Assembly (NCBI GenBank): GCA_016712675.1 | Contig: JADJQR010000001.1 | Coordinates: 4,092,001 to 4,156,000 of the forward strand | Reading direction: 5' to 3' | DNA: 64,000 nt | Source of the DNA: a bacterium | GTDB taxonomy: Bacteria; Krumholzibacteriota; Krumholzibacteriia; LZORAL124-64-63 | In this document: positions 20,127-32,328 of the stretch, piece by piece | Position numbering within the stretch: the first letter of the stretch is position 1 | How the letters are laid out: the number at the start of each line of letters is the position of its first letter | Program-made: the position numbers and the translations under genes | Notes under the pieces: generated by a model | Seen by the model: the letters and a program-made list of their open reading frames with translations, nothing else | What the model was told of the DNA's origin: nothing | The model's database searches: none

Positions 20127-21023
20127 ATGGCGGACAATCGCGATATCCGCATCCTGCTCGTGGAGGACGACCAGGAGGACGCCGGGCTGGTGGTCTCGCT
20201 GCTGGAAGACGACTCCGCCCCCCGGTTCCTGGTCACCACGCGAACCACGCTGACGGCCGCGCTCGACGAACTGGACAACGCCACGCCCGACGCCATCCTG
20301 CTGGACTTGTCGCTGCCCGACAGCCAGGGCTTCGAGGGCCTTCGCGAGCTGGGGCGACGGCACCGGGGCGTACCCGTGGTCGTGCTGACGGGCCTCACGG
20401 ACGCGAACGCCGGGCTGGATGCGCTCGGCCTGGGCGCCGAGGACTACCTGCTCAAGGCCGGACTGAATCGCGAACTCCTGGTGCGGGCGCTCCGCTACGC
20501 CAGGGAGCGCCGCGCGCTGCAGTGCCAGATCGAGGAGCTGCGCGAGCAGGAGCGCCGCGACCGCGAGCAGGCGGCGCTCGAACGACTGCTGGCGCCGTCG
20601 CGCACGGCGGTCACCGCGCACTTCTACGGCGCGAACGAACTGGCCGAATCCGCGCCGCAGCTGTTCGGCGAGCTGGTCACGCGCTACGGCCAGCTCCTGG
20701 AAGCGCACTTCTCGGATGCGTCGCGCGCCGGCGAACGGGCCATGTCGCGCGAACTGCAGGTGATGTCCGAGAGCCTGGGCCTGATGTACGCCGGCCCGCG
20801 CGACGTCATCCGCATGCACCAGGAGGCGCTGCGGCTGTACACCGCCACCGCGACCGACCACCTGGCCCGCGCAATGAGCAACGAAGGACGACTGATGCTG
20901 GTCGAGCTGATGGGCTACCTCGTGGCCTGGTACCGCCGCCAGGCCACCGGCCTGACCATCCAGCCCCCCGCATCCGCCGCGCCCTCGGCGCCGCGCGAGC
21001 TCGCACCGGGAAAGGAGCGCTGA
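20127..21023 (+). CDS. Receiver plus KaiA/RsbU-like helical domain protein
   Basis: The 298-residue protein has a canonical receiver at 1-125 with D60 (ILLDLSLPD), T88 (VVVLTGL) and K110 (DYLLKAG). A basic coiled linker (about 126-155) follows. Residues 175-272 form an all-helical domain whose pattern, FGELVTRYGQLLEAHF ... DVIRMHQEALRLY ... RLMLVELMGYLVAWYRR, resembles the KaiA C-terminal and RsbU N-terminal helical fold. It lies 2 bases before kaiB. Cyanobacterial KaiA stimulates KaiC autophosphorylation; the related KaiA3 of Synechocystis is also a receiver-KaiA fusion. A KaiA-like role is inferred from fold pattern and context only. Confidence 0.7.
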   Translation: MADNRDIRILLVEDDQEDAGLVVSLLEDDSAPRFLVTTRTTLTAALDELDNATPDAILLDLSLPDSQGFEGLRELGRRHRGVPVVVLTGLTDANAGLDALGLGAEDYLLKAGLNRELLVRALRYARERRALQCQIEELREQERRDREQAALERLLAPSRTAVTAHFYGANELAESAPQLFGELVTRYGQLLEAHFSDASRAGERAMSRELQVMSESLGLMYAGPRDVIRMHQEALRLYTATATDHLARAMSNEGRLMLVELMGYLVAWYRRQATGLTIQPPASAAPSAPRELAPGKER

Positions 21024-21025
21024 CC

Positions 21026-21355
21026 TTGCCCACGCTGGCTTTCGAATTGTTCGTCATGGGCCGGACGCGGCAGTCGCTGGCCGCCATCCGGAACCTGCGC
21101 GCCTACTTCGCGGAGTTCCCCGACCTGGACTACGAGCTGACGATCGTCGACGTGCTCGAGCAGCCGGATCGTGCCGAGGAATCCCGCATCCTGGCCACGC
21201 CCACGCTGGTTCGCCTGATGCCGCTGCCGTCGCTGCGCATCATCGGCGATCTGTCGGAGAAGGAGATCGTCTGGCAGACGATCGGCCTGCTCAGCGACGA
21301 CAGCGCGCGCCCCGGGAGCCACCCCAACGACGAGGGATCCAGCCATGATCGATAA
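21026..21355 (+). CDS. kaiB: Circadian clock protein KaiB
   Basis: This 109-residue thioredoxin-like protein should bind KaiC and switch its phosphorylation state. Conserved phrases are LFVMGRTRQSLAAIRNLRAY near residue 10 and ILATPTLVRLMPLPSLRIIG near 55-73, the standard KaiB signatures. The C-terminal 20 residues are an unstructured extension. TTG 21026 is chosen because AAAGGAG lies 8 bases upstream and the protein then begins as other KaiB proteins do. The last 11 bases overlap kaiC, so the two are translationally coupled. A KaiB-like domain of a SasA kinase is excluded by its size. Confidence 0.93.
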   Translation: MPTLAFELFVMGRTRQSLAAIRNLRAYFAEFPDLDYELTIVDVLEQPDRAEESRILATPTLVRLMPLPSLRIIGDLSEKEIVWQTIGLLSDDSARPGSHPNDEGSSHDR

Positions 21356-22856
21356 GGCGATGGGACTGCCCAAGCTGCCGACCGGCATCCCTGGCTTCGA
21401 CAGCATCACGAACGGCGGTCTGCCCGAGCACCGCACGACGCTCATGTCCGGCACCGCCGGCAGCGCCAAGACCGTGTTCGGCTGCCAGTACCTGGCCTCC
21501 GGCATCGAGCAGGCCGGCCAGGCGGGCGTCTTCGTCACCTTCGAGGAGCCACCGGCCGACATCCGCCGGAACATGCTCGGCTTCGGCTGGGACATCGCCG
21601 CCTGGGAGGCGGCCGGCAAGTGGGCGTTCGTCGACGTGTCGCCGCAACTGACCGACGAGACCGTGATCGGCGGCGAGTACGACCTGGGCGCCCTGCTGGC
21701 CCGCATGGAGAACGCGGTGAACCGCATCGGCGCCGAGCGACTGGTCATGGACTCGCTCGGGGCGGTGTTCACGCAGATCGCCCAGTCCAAGATCGTGCGC
21801 AACGAGATGCTGCGCATCACGACGGCCCTGAAGAAGCTGGGCGTCACCTCCATCCTCACCGCCGAGCGGACCGAGGAGTTCGGTGCCATCGCCCGCTACG
21901 GCATCGAGGAGTTCGTCACCGACAACGTGGTCGTGCTGCGCAACATCCTGGAGGACGAGAAGCGGCGCCGGACCATCGAGATCCTCAAGTTCCGCGGCAC
22001 CGACCACCAGAAGGGCGAGTACCCGTTCACGATCCACCCGAAGGGCGGCATCATCGTGCTGCCGCTGTCGGCCCTGGAGCTGAAGCAGCAGTCGACGGAC
22101 CTGCGCATCAGCTCGGGCAACACGGTCCTGGACGACATGTGCGGGGGCGGCTTCTTCCGCGACTCGGTGATCCTGGTCTCGGGCGCCACCGGCACCGGCA
22201 AGACGCTGACCGTGACCCAGTTCATCAACGGCGGCGCCGCGCAGGGCGAGCGGTGCCTGCTGTTCGCATTCGAGGAAAGCCGCGAGCAGCTGTTCCGCAA
22301 TGCTCGCGGCTGGGGCCTGGACTTCCGTGAACTGGAGGAGTCAGGCTGCCTGCGCGTCATCTGCACGTACCCGGAAGTGGCCGGCCTCGAGGACCACCTC
22401 GTGGCGATGAAGGCCGAGATCGAGACGTTCAAGCCCAACCGCGTCGCCGTCGACAGCCTGTCGGCGCTCGAGCGCGTGGGCACCGTCAAGGGCTTCCGCG
22501 AGTTCGTGATCGGGCTGACGTCGTTCATCAAGCACCACGAGATGGCCGGCCTGTTCACGGCCACCACCCCCACCCTGCTGGGCGGCGCTTCGGTCACCGA
22601 GGCGCACATCTCGACGATCACCGACTCCATCCTCCTGCTGCGCTACGTGGAGATGTACGGCGTCATGCGCCGCGGCATGACGGTGCTGAAGATGCGCGGC
22701 TCGATGCATGACAAGGAGATCCGCGAGGTCTCGATCGACAGCAGCGGCATGCACATCGGCGCGCCGTTCCGCAACGTGTCGGGCATCCTGGCCGGCGTGC
22801 CCGTGCACGCCTCCGAGCGCGAGATCGCCCGGCTCAACGACATGTTCGGGCAATGA
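21345..22856 (+). CDS. kaiC: Circadian clock ATPase/kinase KaiC
   Basis: The 503-residue protein is a full double-domain KaiC. The CI domain has Walker A GTAGSAKT (36-43) and the glutamate pair FVTFEEPP. The CII domain has GATGTGKT (280-287) and FAFEESREQ. The phosphorylation segment reads GGASVTEAHISTITDSIL, in which T418, S423 and T424 match the cyanobacterial T426, S431 and T432. It should be capable of autophosphorylation and slow ATP hydrolysis. The start overlaps kaiB and the stop overlaps the next kinase gene (ATGA). Whether it oscillates or acts as an hourglass cannot be read from sequence. Confidence 0.95.
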   Translation: MIDKAMGLPKLPTGIPGFDSITNGGLPEHRTTLMSGTAGSAKTVFGCQYLASGIEQAGQAGVFVTFEEPPADIRRNMLGFGWDIAAWEAAGKWAFVDVSPQLTDETVIGGEYDLGALLARMENAVNRIGAERLVMDSLGAVFTQIAQSKIVRNEMLRITTALKKLGVTSILTAERTEEFGAIARYGIEEFVTDNVVVLRNILEDEKRRRTIEILKFRGTDHQKGEYPFTIHPKGGIIVLPLSALELKQQSTDLRISSGNTVLDDMCGGGFFRDSVILVSGATGTGKTLTVTQFINGGAAQGERCLLFAFEESREQLFRNARGWGLDFRELEESGCLRVICTYPEVAGLEDHLVAMKAEIETFKPNRVAVDSLSALERVGTVKGFREFVIGLTSFIKHHEMAGLFTATTPTLLGGASVTEAHISTITDSILLLRYVEMYGVMRRGMTVLKMRGSMHDKEIREVSIDSSGMHIGAPFRNVSGILAGVPVHASEREIARLNDMFGQ

Positions 22857-24796
22857 GCCTGGTGAACGACCGGCAGCGGCGCGAGGATCTGGACGTCCTC
22901 CTCATCGAGGACGATGCCGACGATCGCGCACTGGTCCGCGAGATCCTGGCCGAGGTCTGCCTGGGTCCGTCCGGCGCCGGCCGCTGCCGGCAGAGCGACG
23001 CCGCGACGCTGGCCGAGGCGCTGGCGATCCTGGGCGAGACGTCCTTCGACGTGATCCTCCTGGACCTGCACCTGCCGGACGCGGCCGGCCTGGAGGCGCT
23101 GGTCCGGGTGACGTCGGCCCAGGGCCTGGCGCCCGTTCTGATCCTGACCGACCTGCACGACGAGGCGGCCGGCCTGGCCGCGGTCCGCGAGGGCGCCCAG
23201 GACTTCCTGGTGAAGGACCGGCTGGACGGCCCGCGGCTGGGGCGGGCGATCGCCTACGCCATCGAGCGCCACCGGATGCGGCGCGAGGTCGCGATACGGG
23301 CGCGCGAGCTGTCGGCCAGCGAGGACCGGCTGCGCCGGCTCATCGCCGCGGCTCCCGACGGGATCGTCATCACCGACCGCGAGGGTGTAGTCGCCTTCTG
23401 CAACCCCGCCGCCGAGGTGCTCTTCAACCGGCCGCGCTCGGCGCTGATCGGCAGTCCGCTGGGCCTGCCGGTCGACGGCAGCCGCAATGAACTGGAACTG
23501 CGCCGGCCGGACGGGCGTCCGCTGACGGCGGAGATGCGCGTGGCGCCGGTCGAGTGGCTCGGCCTGCCGGGCTACCTGGCGAACTTCCGCGACATCTCGG
23601 CGCACAAGGAGACGCTGCAGCAGCTGGACGACATGCGCGTGCGTCAGATCATGGTCCGCGACCAGTTCCTGTCGCACGTCTCGCACGAACTGCGGACGCC
23701 GCTGACGGTGGCCCAGCAATGGGTCGCGCTCCTGCGCGACGGCCTGATCGGAGCGGTCAGCGACGAGCAGAAGACGGCGCTGGAGACCGTGCTGCGCAAC
23801 TGCCGCCATCTCGAGAAGCTGATCGAGGACCTGCTCGAGGCACAACGCAGCGAGACCGGCAAACTGCGCGTTGAGCCGCTGCGCGCCCCGCTCCGTGGGC
23901 TTGTCGACGACGCCATCGCCTCGGTGCGGGCGGCCCAGCGCACCGATACGGTCCGCTTCGGCGCCGACCTGCCGAACGCGCTGCCGGACCTGCTGGCCGA
24001 CCCGGGCCGCATCCGGCAGGTGCTGATCAACCTGTTGAGCAACGCCGCGCGCTTCACGCCCGCCGACGGCTCGATCACGGTCACGGCGATGATGGAGCCC
24101 CATGCCCCGGGCGAAATGCGCGTCTCGGTCAACGACACCGGCTGCGGCATCCCGCCCGCGGAGCAGGAGCGCATCTTCGAGCACCTCTACCAGCGCGAGA
24201 CCGAGACGGAGATCGGCCGGCGTGGACTGGGGCTGGGCCTGTACATCTGCCGCCAGATCGTCACGCAGCACGGAGGGCGCATCTGGCTGGATAGCACCGA
24301 GGGGCGTGGCAGCACGTTCCACTTCACGGTGCCGGTGTTCTCCTGCCGCGCGATGCTCGCGAAGCTCCCGGTGCACGCCACCGGCGGCGGCGCCCTGTGC
24401 CTGGTGGGCATCGATGCACGCCCGGTCGGCGGCCCGCTGCAGGCTTTCGAGGTGCGGTACCTCGACGCCATGCGGCGCGTGGCCGGAGAGTGCCTGATGC
24501 CCGACCGCGACCTCCTGCTGCCGCGCCTGACCTGCGACGAGCAGGGGGAGCTTGCCTTCATCGTCGCCACCGCCGATGCCGCCGGAACCGCCGTACTCGT
24601 GGACCGGCTGCGCAACCAGCTTGAGGCTGCCGGGGACACGGGGGCAACGCGCCTGGACTTCCGCTTCGATGCGGCCCCCCTGGCGGTGGTGCCTCGGATT
24701 GGACGGGCGACCGATGCCTGGCTGGACGAAGCCGCTCTTGCCCTCCAGGACGAGCTGGAGCGCATGACACGGGCGGCCGGGCGCCAGCTCGACTGA
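22853..24796 (+). CDS. Receiver-PAS-histidine kinase at the end of the kai operon
   Basis: The 647-residue soluble protein begins with a receiver (D71 in VILLDLHLPD, K121 in DFLVKDR), followed by a PAS domain at about 155-250. HisKA carries H278 in FLSHVSHELRTPLTVAQ, and the HATPase domain has NLLSNAARF, VNDTGCGIPP and GLGLGLYI. After about residue 510 comes a domain with MRRVAGECLMPDRDLLLPRL and VDRLRNQLEAAG that looks like a degenerate GGDEF fold without its GGDEF loop. Its start overlaps the kaiC stop. A receiver-headed kinase translationally coupled to KaiC is a natural output device; this is inference. Confidence 0.88.
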   Translation: MSLVNDRQRREDLDVLLIEDDADDRALVREILAEVCLGPSGAGRCRQSDAATLAEALAILGETSFDVILLDLHLPDAAGLEALVRVTSAQGLAPVLILTDLHDEAAGLAAVREGAQDFLVKDRLDGPRLGRAIAYAIERHRMRREVAIRARELSASEDRLRRLIAAAPDGIVITDREGVVAFCNPAAEVLFNRPRSALIGSPLGLPVDGSRNELELRRPDGRPLTAEMRVAPVEWLGLPGYLANFRDISAHKETLQQLDDMRVRQIMVRDQFLSHVSHELRTPLTVAQQWVALLRDGLIGAVSDEQKTALETVLRNCRHLEKLIEDLLEAQRSETGKLRVEPLRAPLRGLVDDAIASVRAAQRTDTVRFGADLPNALPDLLADPGRIRQVLINLLSNAARFTPADGSITVTAMMEPHAPGEMRVSVNDTGCGIPPAEQERIFEHLYQRETETEIGRRGLGLGLYICRQIVTQHGGRIWLDSTEGRGSTFHFTVPVFSCRAMLAKLPVHATGGGALCLVGIDARPVGGPLQAFEVRYLDAMRRVAGECLMPDRDLLLPRLTCDEQGELAFIVATADAAGTAVLVDRLRNQLEAAGDTGATRLDFRFDAAPLAVVPRIGRATDAWLDEAALALQDELERMTRAAGRQLD

Positions 24797-24975
24797 AGCG
24801 CGCGAACGCCGGGCATCTGCCGGGGCGCCCGCGGCAACCGCCAGACAACGCACCGTCTTCCCGCTAAAGTTTGCCCGTATGTATCCGATGACCCCGCTCG
24901 GCATGGCCGCCGCCATGGATCTCACCGCGCGTGTGCCCAGCCGGCAGGGCCACGGTGTCTGCGAAAGGGTCTACG

Positions 24976-25371
24976 ATGAGTCGAGCTCGCATCCTGCTGG
25001 TGGACGACGACGCCGACCTGCTCGAGGCCGTGCGTATCCGCCTGCGATCCGCCGGCTACGAGGTGCACACGGCCGGCGACGGCGTCCAGGCCACGCGCCT
25101 GGCGCGCCTCGAGCAACCCGACCTGGTGGTGCTGGATATCGGCATGCCCGGGGGCGACGGTCACACCGTGGCCAACCGTCTGAAGAACGACCCGGTCACG
25201 ATGTTCACGCCGATCGTGTTCCTGACCGCGCGCACGAACGAGAGCGACTTCGAGCGCGCGCGGCAGAACCACGTGGACAAGTACCTGGTCAAGCCGTTCC
25301 AGGTGGACGAACTGGTGCTGGCGGTCGATGAGCTCGTGGAACGGGCCGCGCGGGCGAGCCTCGCCGTCTGA
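24976..25371 (+). CDS. Single-domain response regulator
   Basis: This 131-residue receiver has DDDADLLEAV at the acidic pocket, the phospho-acceptor in LVVLDIGMPGGDG, T in FLTARTNESD and K in YLVKPFQVDE. It begins 179 bases after the kinase gene, in the same direction, so it may share or extend the kai transcript. It has no output domain. It probably receives phosphate from one of the nearby kinases. Convergent with the YgiQ-like gene that follows. Confidence 0.85.
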   Translation: MSRARILLVDDDADLLEAVRIRLRSAGYEVHTAGDGVQATRLARLEQPDLVVLDIGMPGGDGHTVANRLKNDPVTMFTPIVFLTARTNESDFERARQNHVDKYLVKPFQVDELVLAVDELVERAARASLAV

Positions 25372-25413
25372 CGGACGGCCGCGCACCGACGGACCGGTCA
25401 CGAACGCCGCCGC

Positions 25414-28035
<2,622 letters not shown>

Positions 28036-28205
28036 CGGTCTTCCCGGGTTCGGGGCAGGGCGGCGTGGGCGGGACGGCCCGGGCCTTCCCCCAATATGGG
28101 CGGAATCGCGGGATTCGTCACGCCGTGGACGCGGCAGGGCGGCCCGGGCCGGGGCCGATCGCCCCCGCGCAGGCCGCCCTGCGGCAGCTCGCCCCGGCGG
28201 CGGGG

Positions 28206-30542
28206 TCAGCGCACCAGCACCACCCGTTGCCGCGCCGCCGTGCCCGTCCCCCGCAGCGCGGCGAAGTACACGCCGGCTGGCGCCGGCCGGCCAGCGTCGT
28301 CGCGCCCGTCCCAGGCCACGCGGTGCGAACCCGCCGGCAAGGTTGCTTCCGTGAGGGTGCGGACGCGCGCGCCGCGCACGTCGTACACGTCGACCACGAC
28401 GTTGCCCGCCACCGGCAGGTCGAAGGCGAACGCCGTGCGCGCGGTGAACGGGTTCGGCCAGGCCGGCCGCAGGGCGATGCGCGCGGTACCCGCTCCTGGG
28501 TCCACGGCCGACGCGGTGGCGGGCTGCCACTGCGCCAGCCGTGCGGAGACCTTGTCGCCCGCCCGCCGGAACTCGCCGCCGACCCACAGGCGACCGTCAC
28601 CCAGGTTGGCGATGTCATGGCCCTCGGCGTCGAGCCCGGACCCCAGGGCATGCCAGGCCGCCCCGTCCCAGCGCGCCACGTAGGCCGCCGGCTGGCCGCC
28701 GGCGGTGGTGAACTCGCCGGTGGCGTAGAGGTCGGTGCCGTGCGCCGCCAGCCCGAACACGCGGTTGCCGAGGCCCGCGCCGAGCGGGCTCCAGGCGCTG
28801 CCGTTCCAGACGGCGATGTTGGCCGCCGGCGCCCCGCCCGCCTGCGAGAAATTGCCGGCCGCGTACAGCAGGCCGTTCAGTTCCAGGATCGCGTGGACCG
28901 AGCCGTTGGTCCCGGCGCCCAGCGCCTGCCAGGCCGTCCCGGTCCAGCGCGCGATGTTCGCCGCGGAGACGCCGTCGATCGAGGTGAAGCTGCCGCCCGT
29001 CACGGGGTCGCCCTGGTACGAGCCCAGCCCGTAGAGGATCTGCACGCCTCCGCTGATGCTGTTGCCGAGGGGATCGAAATCGACGCCGTTCCAGCGACCG
29101 AGCGTCTGCTTGCCGCTCCAGTAGCCGTTGGCGTAGAGCACGTCGTCCAGCACGACCAGGCCGCTGACCGTCGTCAGCGATCCGGCGCCCATCGCGCTCC
29201 ACTGCGCGCCGTCCCAGCGCGCGATCTTGTTGGCCGCGACGCCGCCGGCGCTGGCGAAGGCGCCGCCGACGACCAGATCACCGTCGAAGCTCGCGATCGC
29301 CTCGACGGAAGCGCCGTACCCGATGCCCGTCCCCAACGGCTGGAACCCGCTGCCGTCCCAGGCCGCGATGACGCCCGGCACATTGCCGATGCGGCCGGCA
29401 CGACCGCCGACGATCACCTGCCCGTTCCACAGGCCGAAGCACTCGATCGGGCCGGTGGCTCCGTGGCCCGTGGCCAGCGTCTCCCAGCCGGTGCCGCTGC
29501 GGGCGGCCAGCCCCGCTGTCGGCAGCGCGTCGATCTGCGTCAGGTAGCCCCCGGCCACCAGCTTGCCGGCATGTTCGTCCAGGGTGAGGACGGCGCCGCC
29601 CGCGATGCCGATCGTGTTCCAGAAGGTGCCGTTCCAGCGCTGGCAGGAGCCGTACTCGTCGGCGGCCACCAGGTCGGCGCCCCAGCGCCCCAGCGCGATG
29701 ACGTTGGTCAGGAACGGCGTCGTGCCCACGGAACTGAACGCCGAACCGTTCCAGCCGACCAGGCCGGTGACCGGCAGGCTGCCCGCGCGCGTGAAATAGC
29801 CGCCGATGATCAGCTTGCCGCCGTGGACGGTAAGCGTCTCGCCGTTGGCATTCCAGGGCTCGCCCTTGTCGTCGAGCAGGCCCCCGCCGACGCCGAACCA
29901 GGCGCTGCCGCTCCACCGCGCCAGGTTGGGCGCCAGGGCACTGCCGGCGAAGTCGAACGAGCCGCAGGCGTAGAGCGAGGTGCCGAAGACTTCCACGTCC
30001 GTGACCGGACCGTTCGTGCCGCCGTCGAGGTCCGACCACGAAGCACCGTCGTAGATGGCGATGTTCTCCGCGAACAGCGACGACGGCCCGACGAAGGAGA
30101 AGGACCCGGCAGCGACCAGGTCGCCATTCCAGACCGCCAGTGCATCCACGCGCCCGTCCACGCCACCATCGACCTCGACCCAGTCCGCGCCATCCCAGCG
30201 CACCACGCCGCCGGCGAAGCCGCCGCCGGCGTACAGATCGCCGTTCCAGACCACCAGCGCGGCGACATCGTTGTCCAGGCCGTCACCCAGCGCATGCCAT
30301 TGCGCACCGTCCCAGCGCGCGACGTTCGGCGCGGCGACATCGCCGACGCCGGGGAACTCGCCGCCGATCACCAGGTCGGTGCCGAAGGTCGTGGTGTCCT
30401 CGACGTAGCCCAGGACGCCGGGCACGCCGAAGCCGGTGGCCCAGTTGTCGTCGCCGGGTGCGGCCAGGGTGGCGGTCGCAGCCATGAGAACCAGCAGGGC
30501 CAAGCTGGAAAGCAGGAGCGAGTGCAGGCGGTGCGCGGGCAT
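28206..30542 (-). CDS. Secreted beta-propeller-repeat protein with FlgD-like tail
   Basis: The 778-residue product has a signal peptide (about 1-27, ending ATLA). About fifteen blades repeat the pattern [22 protein letters not shown] followed by LYAxGxF, as in kelch-like or ‘Ig-like T9SS’ secreted repeat proteins. Examples are [16 protein letters not shown] and [13 protein letters not shown]. The last 90 residues form the FlgD-like tail ([40 protein letters not shown]). GGGGGGAGA lies 7 bases before the start. It is probably secreted or surface-attached; the biological role is unknown. Confidence 0.85.
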   Translation of the reverse strand: MPAHRLHSLLLSSLALLVLMAATATLAAPGDDNWATGFGVPGVLGYVEDTTTFGTDLVIGGEFPGVGDVAAPNVARWDGAQWHALGDGLDNDVAALVVWNGDLYAGGGFAGGVVRWDGADWVEVDGGVDGRVDALAVWNGDLVAAGSFSFVGPSSLFAENIAIYDGASWSDLDGGTNGPVTDVEVFGTSLYACGSFDFAGSALAPNLARWSGSAWFGVGGGLLDDKGEPWNANGETLTVHGGKLIIGGYFTRAGSLPVTGLVGWNGSAFSSVGTTPFLTNVIALGRWGADLVAADEYGSCQRWNGTFWNTIGIAGGAVLTLDEHAGKLVAGGYLTQIDALPTAGLAARSGTGWETLATGHGATGPIECFGLWNGQVIVGGRAGRIGNVPGVIAAWDGSGFQPLGTGIGYGASVEAIASFDGDLVVGGAFASAGGVAANKIARWDGAQWSAMGAGSLTTVSGLVVLDDVLYANGYWSGKQTLGRWNGVDFDPLGNSISGGVQILYGLGSYQGDPVTGGSFTSIDGVSAANIARWTGTAWQALGAGTNGSVHAILELNGLLYAAGNFSQAGGAPAANIAVWNGSAWSPLGAGLGNRVFGLAAHGTDLYATGEFTTAGGQPAAYVARWDGAAWHALGSGLDAEGHDIANLGDGRLWVGGEFRRAGDKVSARLAQWQPATASAVDPGAGTARIALRPAWPNPFTARTAFAFDLPVAGNVVVDVYDVRGARVRTLTEATLPAGSHRVAWDGRDDAGRPAPAGVYFAALRGTGTAARQRVVLVR

Positions 30543-30722
30543 GATGTCTCCCCCCGGAGGTGCGAAACGGATGCGGGCGATAAGCGCGGATTATATCGGA
30601 GTAAATTTGTCTTATCAATAGAGGGAAACCCGTAGGCCGGGCGGCCTCTCCCCTGACCAGCGCGAAATCGCCTTTCAAGTCTACCCACCGCCGCCCGATG
30701 ACTGGTCCAGGAGGACACACCG

Positions 30723-31742
30723 ATGCCCACGGATCCCCACAGCGCGACCGGCGATACCGGCCGGCACCGCCCGTCCGGCAGCCGTGCCATCGGCCTGGCC
30801 GCCGGTGCCGTGGGCCTGGCGGCCATCCCGCTGGCGGTAGGCACGCTGCTGGGCCCGGTGGCCGGGGCGGCGACGGCGGGTGTGCTGGCAACGGCGGCCG
30901 TCGTGACAGCGAGCCGCCTGGGACAGTGCGACCGGGCGGCACTGAAGGCGCTGGGCGACGGGCTGGAGCGCCTGCGGCGCGGCCGGCTCACCACGCCGGT
31001 CAGCGCGCGCGGCGGGGCCGAGGTGGCGCGCCTGGCCGGCGAGATCGACCAGGTGGCACAGTACCTGCGCGAGACGAACGCGCGCACGCAGGCCCGCGAG
31101 CTGGCCCTGGTCAAGACCCTGGCCCAGGTGGCCGAGGGCCGCACCCCCGAAAGCGCCAACCACATGACCCGCGTCGGCGCGATGTGCTGCGAACTGGGCC
31201 GCCTGGCCGGCCTGACGGCCGAGGAAGCGGAGATGCTGCGCCGCGCCGCGCCCCTGCACGACCTCGGCCAGGTGGGCATGCCCGAGGCCATCCTGGCCAA
31301 GCCCGGCACCTACACGCCCCGCGAGCGCGAGGCGATGAAGGCGCACACCGAGATCGGGCACCGCATCCTGTCCGGCTCGCCGCGGCGCGAACTGCGCGCG
31401 GCGGCCGAGATCGCCCTGACCCACCACGAGCGCTGGGACGGCCAGGGCTACCCGCGCGGCTTGGCCGGCGAGGACATCCCCCTGCACGGCCGCATCGTCG
31501 GCCTCATCGATGCCTTCGACGCGATGTTCAGCGAACGCGCCTACCGCCAGGCGATGTCGCGCGCGCACGGGCTGGGCATCATCCGCAGCCAGCGCGGGCA
31601 CCACTTCGACCCGCGGCTGGTGGACCTCTTACTGGAGAACCTGCCGGCGTTCTTCGGGATCATGGAAAAGCACGCGGATGTGAAGCCGGTGCGGAAGGCG
31701 GGGGCGGCCAGGGGGCGGAGGCCGTCGACGGTGCGGGGTTAG
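30723..31742 (+). CDS. Membrane HD-GYP domain protein
   Basis: The 339-residue protein likely hydrolyses cyclic di-GMP. Residues 22-62 are two hydrophobic segments, followed by a HAMP-like linker (LKALGDGLERLRRGRLTTPV). The HD-GYP domain (about 125-310) shows LRRAAPLHDLGQVGMPEAIL, THHERWDGQGYPRGL and LIDAFDAMFSERAYR. The GYP triplet is intact, favouring activity. It is divergent from the beta-propeller gene and has its own upstream AT-rich patch (30,589-30,620). Sensing is probably membrane-linked. Confidence 0.88.
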   Translation: MPTDPHSATGDTGRHRPSGSRAIGLAAGAVGLAAIPLAVGTLLGPVAGAATAGVLATAAVVTASRLGQCDRAALKALGDGLERLRRGRLTTPVSARGGAEVARLAGEIDQVAQYLRETNARTQARELALVKTLAQVAEGRTPESANHMTRVGAMCCELGRLAGLTAEEAEMLRRAAPLHDLGQVGMPEAILAKPGTYTPREREAMKAHTEIGHRILSGSPRRELRAAAEIALTHHERWDGQGYPRGLAGEDIPLHGRIVGLIDAFDAMFSERAYRQAMSRAHGLGIIRSQRGHHFDPRLVDLLLENLPAFFGIMEKHADVKPVRKAGAARGRRPSTVRG

Positions 31743-31796
31743 GTGCCGCTGCCGGGCGCGAGCGCCCATGGCAACGGCGGCTTCGCGCCTTTCCGG

Positions 31797-31810
31797 TTGC
31801 GCCGGCGCGA
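31797..31810. repeat. Degenerate copy of the TTGCGCCGGCGCAA palindrome
   Basis: TTGCGCCGGCGCGA matches 13 of 14 bases of the repeated palindrome. It lies between the convergent HD-GYP and SnoaL-like genes. Confidence 0.5.
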
Positions 31811-31829
31811 TTTCGGCTGGGTCTTTCCG

Positions 31830-32315
31830 TCAGCCCTGGTTCCCCGGCATCCTCCCCAGTTGCGATAGCAGCTCGAGCCCGTCCCACTCGCCCCAACGCT
31901 CTGTGATCCGCCCCTCGCACACCCGGATCACCTCGATCCCCTTGAACGTGACGCGCCGCCCGATCGGCTCGGCCCCAAGGTAGGCCCCGCAGTGCGTGCC
32001 CACGGCGGTCCACCGCACCGCCACCATGCCGCTTGCGCCGGCGCAAGTCGCGCCGGCCGCGCAGGCATCCGCCGCCGGCTCCACGACCACATCGCACGCC
32101 GTGGCCACCAGGTCGGGAAACGCCGCCAGCAGCGCGACGATGCCGGCACGGAAGCCGGCATTGTCCGGCGCGCGGCCGCCGCTGTCGTGGTCGATGAAGT
32201 CGGGGTGGTGCAGATCGTCGACGATCGAGCCGGCAGGCAGGGCGCCCGCGCTCCAGCCCTCCTCCACCCAGCGGCGGGCGAGGTTGGCCAGTGCGGCGCG
32301 GACATCGGCAGTCAT
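31830..32315 (-). CDS. SnoaL/NTF2-like small protein
   Basis: This 161-residue protein has the SnoaL-like ester-cyclase pattern: an N-terminal helix (RRWVEEGWS), DDLHHPDFIDHD, and a C-terminal strand pair GRRVTFKGIEVIRVCEGRI then ERWGEWDGLELLSQLG. The function of such proteins ranges from polyketide cyclases to binding proteins and cannot be fixed. It starts 13 bases after the rho stop, so it may be cotranscribed with rho. An exact TTGCGCCGGCGCAA palindrome is embedded in its coding sequence, encoding TCAGAS within a local alanine-rich bulge, as if inserted in frame. Confidence 0.7.
   Translation of the reverse strand: MTADVRAALANLARRWVEEGWSAGALPAGSIVDDLHHPDFIDHDSGGRAPDNAGFRAGIVALLAAFPDLVATACDVVVEPAADACAAGATCAGASGMVAVRWTAVGTHCGAYLGAEPIGRRVTFKGIEVIRVCEGRITERWGEWDGLELLSQLGRMPGNQG
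32032..32047. repeat. Palindromic repeat CTTGCGCCGGCGCAAG, copy 3, inside a gene
   Basis: A 16 bp perfect palindrome within the SnoaL-like coding region. On the minus strand it is read as part of ATCAGAS. All other copies are between genes. Confidence 0.75.
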
Positions 32316-32328
32316 GGGCGGCGTGGCC

